Shown in pieces: positions 10,463 through 23,900 of a stretch of DNA of 64,000 nt. The notes under the pieces were generated by a model. The model had not been told where the DNA came from. It was given only the letters and a program-made list of their open reading frames with translations, and made no database searches. This DNA is from Litomosoides sigmodontis (Eukaryota > Nematoda > Chromadorea > Rhabditida > Onchocercidae), in NCBI GenBank assembly GCA_963070105.1, contig OY718806.1, positions 4,423,865 through 4,487,864 of the forward strand, in the 5' to 3' direction. The translations under genes were made by a program, and so were the position numbers. Positions within the stretch are counted from its first letter, which is position 1; each line of letters opens with the position of its first letter.

Positions 10463-13444
10463 CTACGAGCACAGATACATCGAATGAATGTGCATGTTGA
10501 GATCAGATAGAAACTGAGTCTCGTCCTTTGTAAAAGGTTTAAACAATGGTATGGGAGAACGAGCGTGTTTCTCATGAATTCGTTCTAAATTTTTGTAAAC
10601 ATATTCCACATAATCTGCTAAATCCGAGCTTCGCAAAGGCAACTGAATATCCAACCCTGACTGATATTGTCCGTCATCTGAAAGCTCTTCCAAATGTCGA
10701 CACGCATGATAACACCGAGTTACAAGATCTGTTAACTCCGCCTAAAATAATTCATGTTTAAGAATTTTTATGATTTTGATAACACGTTCTATTAAATAAC
10801 CACATTTACTTGAGGAAAGACACATTCGCCGATACGTTTCATGAAGGAATCAATGCGAGCAGGTAATGCCGTTTCGGAATCTCCACTTGAATCAGTATCC
10901 TCGTCACGCAGCTGAATACTATGTGAGAAACTCTGTGATATGTTCTGTGCAGACCGAATTGAATTGATTACCACACGTTCGAGTTCCTTCTAAAAAAAAT
11001 AAGAGGCTGCGTAACAGACCTAAGATCAACAAAAAAATAGAGACTTGAAATGTTAATAATTAAAATTTAAACGAAAAAGAGGAATCGAAACCGTTCTTCC
11101 CTATAAAAATGATCTACATTGAATCTACAAAATGATGCTGGAAACAGAATGTAATTAAGTGGAATATAAAGTCAATTCAGTGAACAGCTAGTGAAAACTA
11201 TTGAGTTGTACTTGTTCGCTACAGAGAGAACCAAAAGCCGCAAGTTCTCGATTATTTTCACTGGAAATAGAATTTCCAGCACCGTATCCTCTCGCCAGTA
11301 ATATTGCCGTTAAGCTGCTCAACCTTGCGTTCAGGTCACTTTGTCTAAATTAATAAATTTGTTGAGATAATAGCTACACTCATTGCCTTTAGCTTCCCAC
11401 TGGTAAAATTTGCACATATGACTTTGCGTAAAGTCTAATGATTAAGTTATTATCCAATGGCAATTGAAAACTTACTGACTGCTAATGAAACCATTCTGTT
11501 GTAAAGAGATAGTATCATATCTCAGCTGACTGATTAATCTTGGCAAGATTACTTTGTGGAACTGCTCCGTCGAAGGAAGCTGATATTTAGGTTGAAAAAA
11601 GCGAAGTAAATTCCGGAAACCAGTGCGGCCAATAATTGCTGGTGATTCGTTATCAAGAAGTAGCATTATCCCAATCTGCAAAACAAATTTTCCCTGATAA
11701 ATTTTGCGTCAAGGACGAAGCAAGTGACAAGAACGCTAAACATAATAATAAGAATGAGTGGTGAGGTATCTCGAAAACTCTGCTAATTATCCCATTCCGA
11801 ATATTACATGAAAATAAAAATTCGAGGCAAATAATAAAGTGGAATGAGTTCGTGATAGGTCACTGTTCGGATTGCAAAACACTAAGAGAAGAATTGAACA
11901 GCTTCGAATGCAAAAAGCTCGTTTTTTATAAAATGCTTACTGATTTTTGCCCAGCTCTTCATACGCCTTTATAGATCAGATATCATATAAGCACTGAAAG
12001 TCGTGAAAAGCTTATGCAATTTTCGTGCTCAACGAACGCATAATCGACTTTTAGGTCTACCTTTCTCTTCCTTATGATTTCCAGATAACTATTAATTTCT
12101 AAATCAAGAATATCGAGAGAACAACATGAACTGAATGGGCTCTACAGTGGAGCAACTGCATTTCACAGGTCTCCAACCTTACTCTTTCTTTGATAATAAT
12201 GGTAAATCCAATGTCTTATTAGCGGATCCTGCTCTTTACAGAACATAGTATTCTACTCGTAATATCACCTATGCAAAAAAAAATCAAGAAAAAAACCAGT
12301 AGAGGATACAGAAAGCAAGGAGAATAATTAGCTACACATTGCCTTTAGTTAGTGGGGCTTCCCACTAGTAAAATGCAAGGTAACCAAACCAGAAACACTC
12401 TTTAAAGGTTAAACATTTAAAAAGCAGTAAAAAACCTGATCCGAAATTCTCTGCGCATCCGGATGATCATCGGGCCAGAAATTTCCCCTAACCATCCTTG
12501 TCCTTCCCATTTGTTCTTTCCGATTTATTCTGCTTTTCGGTCCCATTCGTAAGTCAACAGCATTGCAACATTCATCAAATTTTGCTTTCTTTTGTTCCGG
12601 ACCATTACCTCCACACATGTAGTGAATGTTATTTTCCAAATGCTTGCGCTGAAAATCAAATGTTTTTCAACTCAACAAAAGCAAACCAGAATTTTAAGAC
12701 AATTTGCAAAACTGCACGTCAGGATAGGAGAATGTTTTCACAGCTAAATATCTATGAAATGAAAACAGTTGCAGAAACAGCAAATGAATATAATAACGCA
12801 AAATGTTCAATACAAAAAAGATGCATCAGACCCTTGTGTCGAACGTAGTAGCAATAAGGTTAGCGACTGAATGGCTCGTCACATCTTTCGATTTTTTAAT
12901 TGGATTATTCTGCATCATGTGCAAAGCTTCATTTCCTGAAAACAGCATAATGAAAAGAATCTTAATTACTCCTCTATTTCTGGTTCCAAATATTACTCCA
13001 AAAAAGAGACATACAAACCTTGCTTTGCACCGGTGTTAATTTGTCGTGCTGCTTGCAAAACCTGATATTCGCTGGAATGACAGCTGCGCAAGTGGCGAAT
13101 CATGCCTGTTGTGCTGAAATCGCAAATTTGTTACAACGTAAAAAATAAAATTATCACTTTAAGTTTCACCATATTAGCAATAATTGAATAAAAGCAAATA
13201 AATCTTTGTTTCATTATTGAAAGCCTCCGCAAATGCCTCACTAAAAATGTCGGAAATCCTGAATTTATTCACAGTCACAGCTTTAACAAGTGCGCGCAGT
13301 AAAAAGCTCAGAATGAAACAAGCACCTGCTATTCGTTGCCTTAATCCTCTTGCAACATATTCTGCATTCAGCAGCTTGTTCTTCGCTCGGGAGCTGGATG
13401 AAATATTTCCACACTTTAGCCGTTTTCATAGTAGAACCGCCCAT
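10463..13444 (-). CDS. BED-type zinc-finger protein with hAT-transposase-like segment (probably exapted)
   Basis: Eight exons in gene order: 13444-13326, 13113-13019, 12935-12832, 12648-12436, 11675-11476, 11344-11212, 10989-10810, 10741-10463. They total 1323 bp, or about 440 residues. The N-terminus is a BED zinc finger: VWKYFIQL, then CRICCKRIK, then TTGMIRHLRSCH, giving Cys2-His2 spacing across exons 1 and 2. The middle (exon 11675-11476) has the hAT pattern GFRNLLRFFQPKYQLPS, typical of ZBED and hAT transposase proteins. The length is short for an active hAT transposase, and I see no C-terminal hAT dimerisation block. With its intron-rich structure this suggests a host transcription-factor-like protein derived from a transposon. 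The donor at 12832 (gtctga) is weak, so that junction is less certain. The start could also be the Met at about 13429. Confidence 0.75.
11372..12375. repeat. Short direct repeat in two introns of the BED-finger gene, one copy with a hairpin
   Basis: Positions about 11372-11412 and 12329-12376 share the words agctacac, attgcctttag, cttcccact and gtaaaat in the same order. The second copy carries an extra ttagtgggg that can pair with the following cccactag. Both lie in introns. They may be remnants of a small mobile element or a local duplication. Confidence 0.45.
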
Positions 13445-14534
13445 CTTATGTCGCTCGGACAATATCAAGTACCAATGGCAGCAACTGAAGTTGCCGATAA
13501 GGTATAACCTGTAATTTTGTGCCTAGAAATCCTTGGTAATGCAAGAGGTTCAGATTGAGTAGCCTAGACGCCACAACAATTAATGAAATCGCTTACTTTT
13601 CCAATCGCTGCCCCATTACTTTTTTGCTTATAATAAGGATAAATACAGGTTACGGAAGGTAGGCAACATTACTGCACCCTTCAAATCCTTCCCATAAAAA
13701 TTTGCAAATGATTCTGTGCCGGAATTCGCCCGTACAGATACGACACTATCACTTCGGCCCATCCCACGTTGGGAGGCATTATTCGAATGGCTATTTATAA
13801 CAGTGCATTCCTTCCACCACAAGTGTTTTTGCCACCTACAGCTAGATTCCCGTTCTCGTATCTTAACCTCTAACTTTTTTGCACTTCATGTACCTTTCAT
13901 TACTTTAGTCTATTTTTATTTCAGAAATCCCCTTCCATGAAGTAATAATACTAGTAAGGCTTTCCATTGCACCTACCTCACCAAACGTCATATATTTTAC
14001 ACAATATATTCATAGCGCTTGTCTCGCGCAAGCACCAACAACTCTAAGTAAATGGAGACACGTCGTTTAAGTGTCACTTATTAAGACAACATTGTAAGCA
14101 TTTTCAATCTTCTTTGCCCTCCTCATAATTCTAAAAGCAGAATGGTGGGAAACGATTATACGATTAATTAACAGAAATTACCATAGTTTCTGTATTATGG
14201 GTTCCACATGTATGTTTAGTTCCAGTTCTACATGATCCTCTAAAAATACAAAATTACTATTGGAGGTTAGGATTGCGTTGTCATTTCTCACCATCAAAAC
14301 CAGTGCACAACAACTGTCGAGCAAGTAATGGACGTCGAATGGGTAGGATAGCAATCAGATTACAGGACTGAATGAATAATTTACAGATGCAATATGATGA
14401 AAACTACTACGAGAGTTCTCACTCTTCATTTACCTTGTGAAATACTTCACATTGAAACTCCTACTTCCGAGGTGGACATGGCAATAGTTTGCAGTAATAG
14501 CACTCAATTTCTCAATTTCTGCACAACTGTACTG

Positions 14535-14560
14535 GAGGAGGGGAGGGGGGGGGAGGGGTG
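14535..14560 (+). repeat. G-rich run, possible G-quadruplex
   Basis: The plus strand carries closely spaced G-tracts (gggaggggggggg then gagggg), enough for four G-runs with short loops. It lies in non-coding DNA. Confidence 0.5.
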
Positions 14561-17500
14561 GATGAAGCGAAAAGAATTTCCAGGATTTCTTTGAGAGGAG
14601 AAGATATGGGAAGTCTTCACCAGGAAAGCCGCGCAGAGAAGGCAAAACAAATATTCGATAAGAGAACTATTTCAAAAAGAAGGTAAATGAAGGGATGGTA
14701 AGTTTGGAAAGCGGGAAAAGTGAGCGAAGATGAAACAATGGGTCATAAAAAGTGCACAGTACCCTATTGAAGGAAGAGAAAGAGAGAAAGAGAGAGAGAT
14801 TGTTATTCAGTACACCTTTTTAAATTCCCTCACACACAGAACTGAGCCATTTGGTACAAAAAAAAGCTTGCAAAAAACAGGAGTGCGAAAAAAAAGGACA
14901 ACGGGAATTTATACAACGGTTCTGCTGAGCGCACCAAATCTGCACATTATCATTGAATGATTTAATTAACCGAATTGCTATGAAGCATTTATTCTCCACA
15001 ACAAATTTCCAACTTCAAACGAAAATCAAAAAATTGCATCTGGGTAAAATACAACAAAGAGTTAGTGACCTCTCTCTCTCTCACGCAGAAGGTGAATGAA
15101 CTTTAACCAAGATAACAACTTGGATACCCACTGCGTTCCTCTACTCACTATTTTTCACTATGCACCTGCCTCTGCTTAAAACTCAGCACTTCATCAGATG
15201 AAAATTTCATTAGCGTAATCAAGGGTTACAAAATTTGGTTATATTCCTAATGTGAATGAAACAGAATTAAAGCGGTAGATTAAAATTAAATTTAAGAATT
15301 AAAGTAGTTCTAGGTGGAATTCAAATAACTTAGTTAATTTTACAGCTATTCACGGAAAGGTAGATTCAGAAAAAAAAGAGCCGTCAAGACGTGCAATAAT
15401 CACGAAGTCACTAAGCTTCCGTCAAGTTCCATAATTTTGCATTGATTAAATTGAGCCCGTGTTACTTACTATTTTGAAAAGTAAGCATGACAAATCTTGG
15501 CTACGACACTGACGTGACTACACAGATACCGCAATATGTCCTCGTAAAACTAGAGTTACCGCTGATGATATCTGTCGGTTCTGCTGATATCTCGCAAAAA
15601 CTCATTTCGTATCTCTGATTGTGAAAAATGCACACGCACGCAATGTACATGTAAACCAGGTTAATGGCTGCATTAAGTCCTTCAAAAAAAGCTAGAACCA
15701 ATACAAACAACAGTTTGACAGCAGAATCTCCAAACCGAGCAAATTGAAAGTTAAGATGTTTGTTAGAGAAATGAATGCCGCACAAGTTAGGGTAAGATGT
15801 GGACGCGAAGTCCACATTGCCAGCATTCCAGATATTTGCATAAAGCAAATTAAAAAATTTGATGAAAGCGGTGATGGACAGGAATTTCTCCGAGGTTTGT
15901 CCAGTCCAGCTCTCCGATCGGTCAATACCATACTACCTTTACCGATCAACATAAAGCTATGCACACCACGGCAACCACTATCATCATCATCATTACCATG
16001 ACCATGACCATAAGAAGTAAAGTATGCCGGTTTTGAGTGATAGCACCATTTCTATTAATTGACATCAGTCTCGGACCGAGAACAGAGCAAGAACAGCCTC
16101 GCCTTAGAAGAGGAGGAGGAATCATCTACGCTCACCCTTCTGCGGCCTACTACAAGTGCTTCAAGTTGTTTTCATTATTTGGTTATGTTGATCAGCAAAT
16201 GGGTTGTAGGTGAGTGAACAAAGGAACAGAAGAAAGAGAGGTGACTGTCGAGGGGGCAGGCGTGGGAGCGGCTGAAAGGCAACCGGCTGAATGGCTCACA
16301 CGACTGCTTCCTAAAAAAGCCTTCTGAGAAACACGAACAGGATGGGGACGATGAGAAAAGACAACCCACAGCAGGCAACCAATCATCCACTCAAACCTAT
16401 CCTCCCTCATCTGAAATACCGAAACAACAAAGACAGGTGCGACAAATTTCATATCAGATTTCTTAAATTACACTTTGCAAACCTGAACAGTTTTGCTACT
16501 CCTACGCCGTGATCGTCGGCCTGCAAGAACATGCATAGCTCACCTACATGGTTACAAAACATCGTTACAGTTCCAGTAACAAAGTTCAAAGAAATTCCTA
16601 CGAAAACGCTTGCTTGCATATCCCACTTGTGCGATTAGACAGTGGCAAAAATGCGCTATCTAAATACAGACTGTTCTGAGTGGTCTAAATGATGGAACTA
16701 TTCTGTGTTATCGAACAGTTTAAAATTATTGCAATGAATTCAGTGAAGATAATTTCAAATTGCAATCCGACAACGTCGCGCATGGGAAACTCTTGGAAAA
16801 TACAAATCTTATAACTACTTTCACAAGTACCACAAAATGTGGGTTAGAATCATGTGAAAGGACTACACACGCACGTATATTCAAAAAAAATCACAGTATA
16901 AATATAAGAACATTACTCATTTCAGTAATGAATTTAAACTTAAAACACGAATTTAAATCGTGACGATACACTCGTAGTCTTTGAAAACCGAACAGAAGAG
17001 TTCTTTGAAATGCAAAATCTTCGTTCATTCTTCATCAGAAAGAGGTTGTTGAGCTGCTTATATGAGGGACAAAGCCTTAGGCGATTCTCGGCGCAATCCG
17101 AAACCGGAATTCTTCCAAACATCAAACTCCCTCCTTGCACCAGCCAGCAATTTATAAAATGCATATATCTCAGTTTGTGCGTATCTATGTGTCCACGACC
17201 TATCTTTTCGAAAGCACACAATGATGCGCACGGACAAACACATGCTCGAAGGACTAGTTTTGAGAGCATCTGCTGCTCTCAAATACAAACTACCATCCTG
17301 TCCACCGTCTAATTTCTCCCAGTACCATATTCCCAACCACTTGCAATTTGGGGAGGAAAAATTCTACTTAAGAATCCAACAACAGCCGGTTCCTTAAGCT
17401 CTCTAATTCTTCGTAGCTTTTCAATAACATTTTACCGGCAAAGTGAGACCATTCAAACTTCAACATTTTTTCGATCTTTTATCTTCATTACACCGGTCGC

Positions 17501-18185
17501 TCAGTACACCATCACGAACACAGTTAATCTACTTTTGCAAACAAACAAAATGTTTGTTCGAGCAACCAGCCGCCATATGTCCTCTAAAAATGCATCTCGT
17601 AAGGTGGTCTGAATACCAGACATCACTTTGCAAGAGCCTGCTAAGGACAGCTTACAATATCAAGCTTTAAATATTCTAGCCCATCGATGATTCGTATCGC
17701 TTGGTGAAATGATTCTCTTCGATCAGGACTTCTTGCCATTTTTCAACGTAACGCATTCTATCATTACAGTAATTTACAACAGGTGCTGTTAGCACGTAAA
17801 AAGCGAATTCACTATTTAAGACTTCAATAAAAGATAAGATAATTCTTGGTCTCGGTGGAATCGAAATGTAGACGTTAGCTACAAGTTTGAATGAATCCAA
17901 GATCTTTCATCCACATGATCAACTGAATCTCATACAGTCAAGATGAACAGGAACGTAAGAAAGTAGAGGAGGAGTTGCAGTGCATTCAGCAGTACTTCCA
18001 CAAGGTGTATCCTAGAAATGAAGACAAAATGGTCACACATATTGGATTAGTTGACATTTAGGATTAGGAAGGAGGAAAAGTATTAGCATAGGAGTGAAGA
18101 GGTGAGCAGTGCCGCAGCGTCGTCATCATCCTTCATCATCACATCACCGCCGTTGTTCGGGAAAGAGGTCGAGGAGGCGAGGGAG

Positions 18186-18201
18186 TGGGGGGGGGGGGGG
18201 G
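18186..18201 (+). repeat. Poly-G tract
   Basis: A single uninterrupted G homopolymer of more than 12 bases, unusual in an AT-rich genome. It lies in non-coding DNA about 2.8 kb upstream of rabs-5. Confidence 0.6.
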
Positions 18202-20996
18202 ATGGTGGATTCAAACAAAGAGGTAAATAAGGAGGGAAGGAGGGAGTTTCAGCAAACAGCGGCACTGTTGCAGGAATTGTGAGAACCACTTCCTACTTCT
18301 GTTCTTGTTTGCGAGCAGTACAGATCGAAGCACAAAGGACTACGACGATGTGTCTCGGTGTTGCTGTGCGTGCGTCTCAGCGATCAACTTGGAGCCGAGT
18401 TCATTTGACGAACTGCATTTAGGCCTGTGTCGCCACTTCATTCAACCTCGATAAGGGCATAATGCGGTGCGCTATGATGCATGGAGGAGAATTTAGGCAA
18501 GGGACACGGTGCTGACCGTCGTGCTGTCGTTAGTTGTTGTTGGAGGGAATTTACGATTAGAAAATACGGGTACGGAAGTAACAGACATAGCCGTAAGAAC
18601 CGAACCCTCTCCTCCTTCAACCTTCCTCCTATGCTGCCTGGCCCTCTGCTCCTCCGTGGGATGCACCCATTTCCAACTAATTTTTGAAAACCAGATCTCA
18701 CTTCCGCCATTTTCACCTCACTCCCTCCCTCCTATCTCCCCTGTACCATGCATCTTCTCGTCTCGCCATGCCAATCACATGTAACCAACCTTCTCGTTTC
18801 TACTCGTATTCAGTTGCTTACTTATCCCTCCTCCTTCATCATTTACCGAATGTAGCACTTCTGTGCATGATGTTGAAAACGGGTAACAGGTGTTTGGAAC
18901 ATCTCAAGCTGCATGTTCCTGAAGCTGTTCGAACCGACATCGACCAATCATTCTGATTACCGTATAAATTGTATTCCCTTCCTGTTTTTTACACGGTGAT
19001 TCTGAAAGCTCTGGAAGTTGGATACGATAGAAATCAGTAAATCTGAAAAACAAAATTTAGCAGACTTGCTTAGTTGCAGCAGAAACCTGTCTCTGGCAAT
19101 GGGCTTTCCAAAGCATCACTGAAAGCACCACCAAAGCATCATTTTCATTCAGAGTGAGAATTTAAATAATTTCTGAAAAATTGCACTGTCACTTTGACGA
19201 TGAAACCGGCATGGAAATGGCATGCTTCTCGAGGACAGGATACCGAAGAGCATCAGGTTTTCCCTTGTCTCATTGAAAGGATGCTGCTACTCTTCTTTAT
19301 GAAGAGGAAGAAGAAACAAGATTCATTCACTCCTAGCTCATTCTCTTCCTTTGTCCGCTTTCGAGGCTACTTCGTTTCCTGTCGGTCGGCACTTCTCCCA
19401 CACCTCCCGATATCGCCGTCGTTTGCCCTGGCTAACGAAGGAATTCGTAAATAAGCAGTTGGTGTTGCAAGAGGGACTTGTTATATCCACCGATCGCAGG
19501 GTGACAATTTCTCGTTCCTCCTTCACTCACCCCCTGAGCGACCTAACACAACATGCTTGTCGAACATGTTTTTGAAATGCGTCCGCTCGACTGACTGACT
19601 GACTGGGTGCATGTACAATTTGCTTCAACAAGGAGATGATGCTCTGCATGTTCGTCCTGCTCGATCGTCCCTTGTGCTTTTGTGCACAACACTGTTGCTT
19701 ATTGAAAGGCCGGTAGATCCAAGAGGATGGAGGGGTGCTGTGCTGCTGCTATCCTTGTATCTTCGTAGACGTAATTCCTGAGTACCATAAATGAAACATT
19801 GTGGTGCAGGAAACACTAATTTATTACGACAAACTCTCAGCTACCTTCAAAATTGTCGCCTTCAAAGCTTGGAGCTCCGGGAAGGGAAGGGAAGGACTAG
19901 CCTGCACACAATATTCCTTTCACCCTCCTCACCTTTATTTGAAATATGTCAGTGCAGACACAATGATAATCTTCAATACTTGAATACTTTCATGCGTTGC
20001 AGCAATTTCGGTAAGAGAAGCATGGAGTATTGAAAGAGTTACGATTTCTCTCTCCATCGCAAGAGGAGAAAGGAGAAACTTGGAGATACGACAATTTGTT
20101 GCAAGGATTACTTGCCCGTACTGGATCAAACAAAATTATGCTTCATTTCAACATTTCAAATAAGATAAACGCCATGAAAACAGCAACTCAAAAGGTATTA
20201 CAAACAATATTGTCTACAATCTTCCTTGCCGATCTCTTTTTTTCCTTCAGTCAGATGTCAAAAACTCTAAAGCACAAGAAGTACATCTTAGTGTTTGCGA
20301 TTTCAATGCAAATCGTTTACAACGCTCGTTAGGTCCAACGTCCGCTTGACCCATGCGAGGCAAACATCCCTCTTAAGTCATGAAATACAAGCTTGCTAGG
20401 CGAAGTAGCTCCATCACCTAATCAGATTACGCTTTCTCTCCCTCTCTCTCCAAATTCAAACGCTGGCCGTAGCCGCGTTTTGCTACATTACCCGGCTGCC
20501 ACCATGCACTAAAACGGAAATAATATTACCTGCTGCGTTTTAACCTCAAGTTTTGTGCTATTTTCATCGATAAAAATGTTAAAGTTACGAGATCGCTTGT
20601 GGAATGCGTGTATAACAGATTCTGTTCTGTGGTTATAAAGATTATAAATGCAGCAGTCATTGTTATAAACAGTCTCCACAACTTAACCGAACAGTTGGTG
20701 TAGGAGGTTTTTTATGTCAGCTGGTGCATTTCTTCTTTCTAGATTTCATACACCCTTCCATAATCAGTCTTTCTGAGTTGCTCTGATTCACCAGGACAAT
20801 GTCGAGAAACAGATGGATTTATTAGTTTCATGTTCCTCATGAAAACAGTCATCTTTTGTACATAGTAAGTTTTATAATGAAATGTTTTTGGTGCCACAGT
20901 TAATCCCAAATATTATCAAACTTTTCAAGACACCTTATCGGCTATGCAGATTTCTAGAATTGTTAACTACGATATGCGAGGAGTAGTATTCCTATC

Positions 20997-23900
20997 ATGG
21001 ATATGGGTAATGATGACACAGGCAACTTGGGCGGTGCATTCAGACAAGGTTTTCTGTGTCCATTCTGTATGCAAGATTTGGGTGACCTAACCGCTTTACA
21101 TGCTCATGTTGAAAAATATCACCCGAAATCAACACCGTTCGACTACCCTCTCGATCATATTAAAGGTAAGCTTACATGATTTATTGTGCTTAGTTGTCGT
21201 TAAACTTTCCTGGTCTTCGTTTCGCGATCACAGATCAGAAGAAATATACATGTGGAAGGAGCACATGCATTGCAATTGAAAGCACATGCAAAATATGGGA
21301 AAAACTATTTTTTTCAGGTATCTTCGATAAAGCGAAACAAAAGATTTCGCACATAGATGCATCCTTTTTAATTGGTGATACGAACTCAAACGGTGGCGAA
21401 GTAGCGACAGTTTCAAGAACTCTTCGCGACACAGCTAATGATCACACTTTTCCTTTTTTGCAGGATCTTGGTGAGTCTAATAGACTTAAACATCTATTTA
21501 TATTTTGTTTTATGTGTATAAAACATAAATGCCGTGCTCACTGAGGAACAGTGGTTAAGGATGATTTGGCAAGTTGTGATAGTACATTTTTTTGCATCCT
21601 GACTACCACTCAGGGTTTCAAATTCTGCATATTGTACTGTTGTTTTCACTATTTTCCTGTTTTAGGAATTACGAGAAGTCATACCGATTTTTATTTGAAG
21701 TGTCGATCCCCTTGTATAAATGATGCCGCTGTAAAAACAAATAGTTTGATCATTAGACTTGATAAATTAATTAGCCAATGTCCTTCTGATTCAAGTAAGC
21801 GCAAAGGTTGGCACAATGATGTTTTAGAATTTAAGACTTTGTAATCTACTTAACACCCATCGGAAGTAACCGTGGCAATAAATCAGTCAATTTTAAACCT
21901 TTTAATATTAGCAACACTTCTTACCATTAAAACAGAAAGTGTTTCCAGCTTTTGAACGTGAAACGGTACCATGGGTAACTGATCGCGATGTCATAAAATG
22001 CCGAACATGTTCCATGAAATTTTCGCTGACCAGGAGACGGCATCACTGCCGGCTGTGTGGCGAAGTTATATGTCACGCTTGCTCAAACTTTCTTTCTTTC
22101 GTCGATGCGCGTAGGTTTTTCGAACTTTCGTCGGTACAAAAAACATTTGTTTAGAGGACTGTAACGCCGTTGATGCTAGCAGTTTTACTTATTCCATGCA
22201 TTCGATCGTCTAATCAATTTAGGAACAAATCAGATGGTATTATGTAAGTCATCATTATCTTCTGGCTTCATGATTTGTTACATATGATTAGTTATTTGTG
22301 CCTTGGCGTAGTTTTCATATGTTTTCAGGCAAATTAACGAATCCAGCATTTGCTGCACAGATGCTGGAAGAAATCAATAAGTCAGCCACTAATATTCCGG
22401 AAGAACCATTAAGTCGCTTGTCACGTTCGACGTCCGTTGCTGAAGTCATTAAGCAAGCTATGTCTAGTGAATCGTTGCAGTCAGTGCGCCTGAAAAGCGA
22501 AAAATTATTTTCCTCAACGCTATCATTTGTAAAGCGGGATGGCACTGAAGTCAGTTTATCGTCGTTACTTCAGCAGGTTGTTTATTCCTTTTTTTAAGTT
22601 ATGACGAATTTCACTACTAGCAACCTATTACAGCTGTGTCATATTTTTTGTAAAATTATTTGAGCTTGGAATATGTTACCTCACGGGTCATCGCTGTTGG
22701 CGTCACTGTTTTTATGGTGCACTAAAATAATTGACCAAATATTGATGCATTGATTGATGGATTCCAGATATTAGTCCTTTAAAAAAATTATGTACCATAT
22801 TTTTAGGATGAGAATGAACATTTGAGAATTTGTACGGAATGTAAGATTTTGCTAGATGTTCGTAATGAAAAAATGGAGATGCTCTCTTCTCCACCAATGC
22901 TCGTGATACTCTATGAGCGCCTTTGTTCCCTTTTTCGTGATGCTCAAAAGTTATCTTTCTCCTATGCACGTATTTCAGAATCATTAAGGTGGGTATATGA
23001 AATTTTATGTCTTCATTATTTTTAATATTTTAATACTCTATTTGATTGAATCGTAATTTGAAGGTATTTGTGGGATGATTCTTAAAATTTATTTAGTAAG
23101 ATTTTCAAGTTCCATCACGGTTTTCAGTCGAGGAGAGACCATGTATACGCTGGAATCTGCTATTCAGTTGAGAAATCGGCTGACACAACTGCAAAAAGAA
23201 ATTGATTCTGTGAGGTTAGCGGAATGCACCTGTGGATTCAATCAGCTGTTATTTTTTGCTATGCTCGATAACTGAAAATGATTAGACTTGAATGTTTTGA
23301 TTTTAGTTCTCGCATTGAGACATATCATGTAACTGATGGAAATACCTCAGAAAGTTGTACACCACGCGAGCAAGTTATCCGAAAAAATATTCGAGCTTTT
23401 TCTCTGCAAGTGCTGCAGGTCTAGTTTTACTTCTATCAATCTTTATAGAATGTTGGTGTTAATTTTTCATATCCAGCAATTGTTTGGTTCTCACGATTGA
23501 ATTAAGTCGTGGATTGACTTAACTGATGTCATGATCTGTTCACTATAGATTGATTCCTCATTTGCAATTATTGTTTAGCGATTAATAACACAAATGAATC
23601 TTCACCCAAATGAAGATCGTTACAATGAATTGCAAGAAAAAAGGCGCGCTGATATAAAACATCGAATAGAGATGGAACGAAAGAGAAATGCATTCATTTT
23701 GAAGGTTTGTGGTGCTTGTATTAAATTTTCGTGGATATAGCCTTAAAACCACTTTCGTTGCCACTGTTCTTAAGTTTTGTTATAAAGCTCTTATGTTTGC
23801 AGTCTTCAATTTCAAATCCTGGATTTGGTTCACATTTAAACGAAGCAGAAATGGTTCGGCAAGATTCTAAGGGTCCCTCGAAGGAATGTGTTTCCTTTCC

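Larger units (their letters stand above)
13445..20996. other. Gene-poor 7.5 kb region between divergent genes
   Basis: This lies between the 5' end of the BED-finger gene (minus) and rabs-5 (plus). I found no convincing coding exon. It differs from flanking DNA by many pyrimidine- or purine-rich tracts: GA-rich 14770-14800, CT-rich 15070-15082, G-runs at about 14535-14560 and 18188-18200, and CT-rich 18600-18760. It probably holds the promoters of both genes and may contain non-coding RNA that I cannot recognise. Confidence 0.45.

Noticed and set aside
15744..16001. Plus-strand open frame of 85 codons in the gene-poor region
   Set aside because: It ends in a simple Ser-rich tcatca repeat, has no supporting splice sites on both sides and resembles no known protein.
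17010..17336. Overlapping open frames on both strands near 17.0-17.3 kb
   Set aside because: Three frames are open at once because stops are rare in this GC-richer patch; no motif or splice structure supports any one of them.
17605..17630. Minus-strand word similar to the microRNA miR-50 (tgatgtctggtattc)
   Set aside because: It differs in the seed by a two-base loss, and the only pairing nearby is a tiny local palindrome, not a microRNA precursor hairpin.
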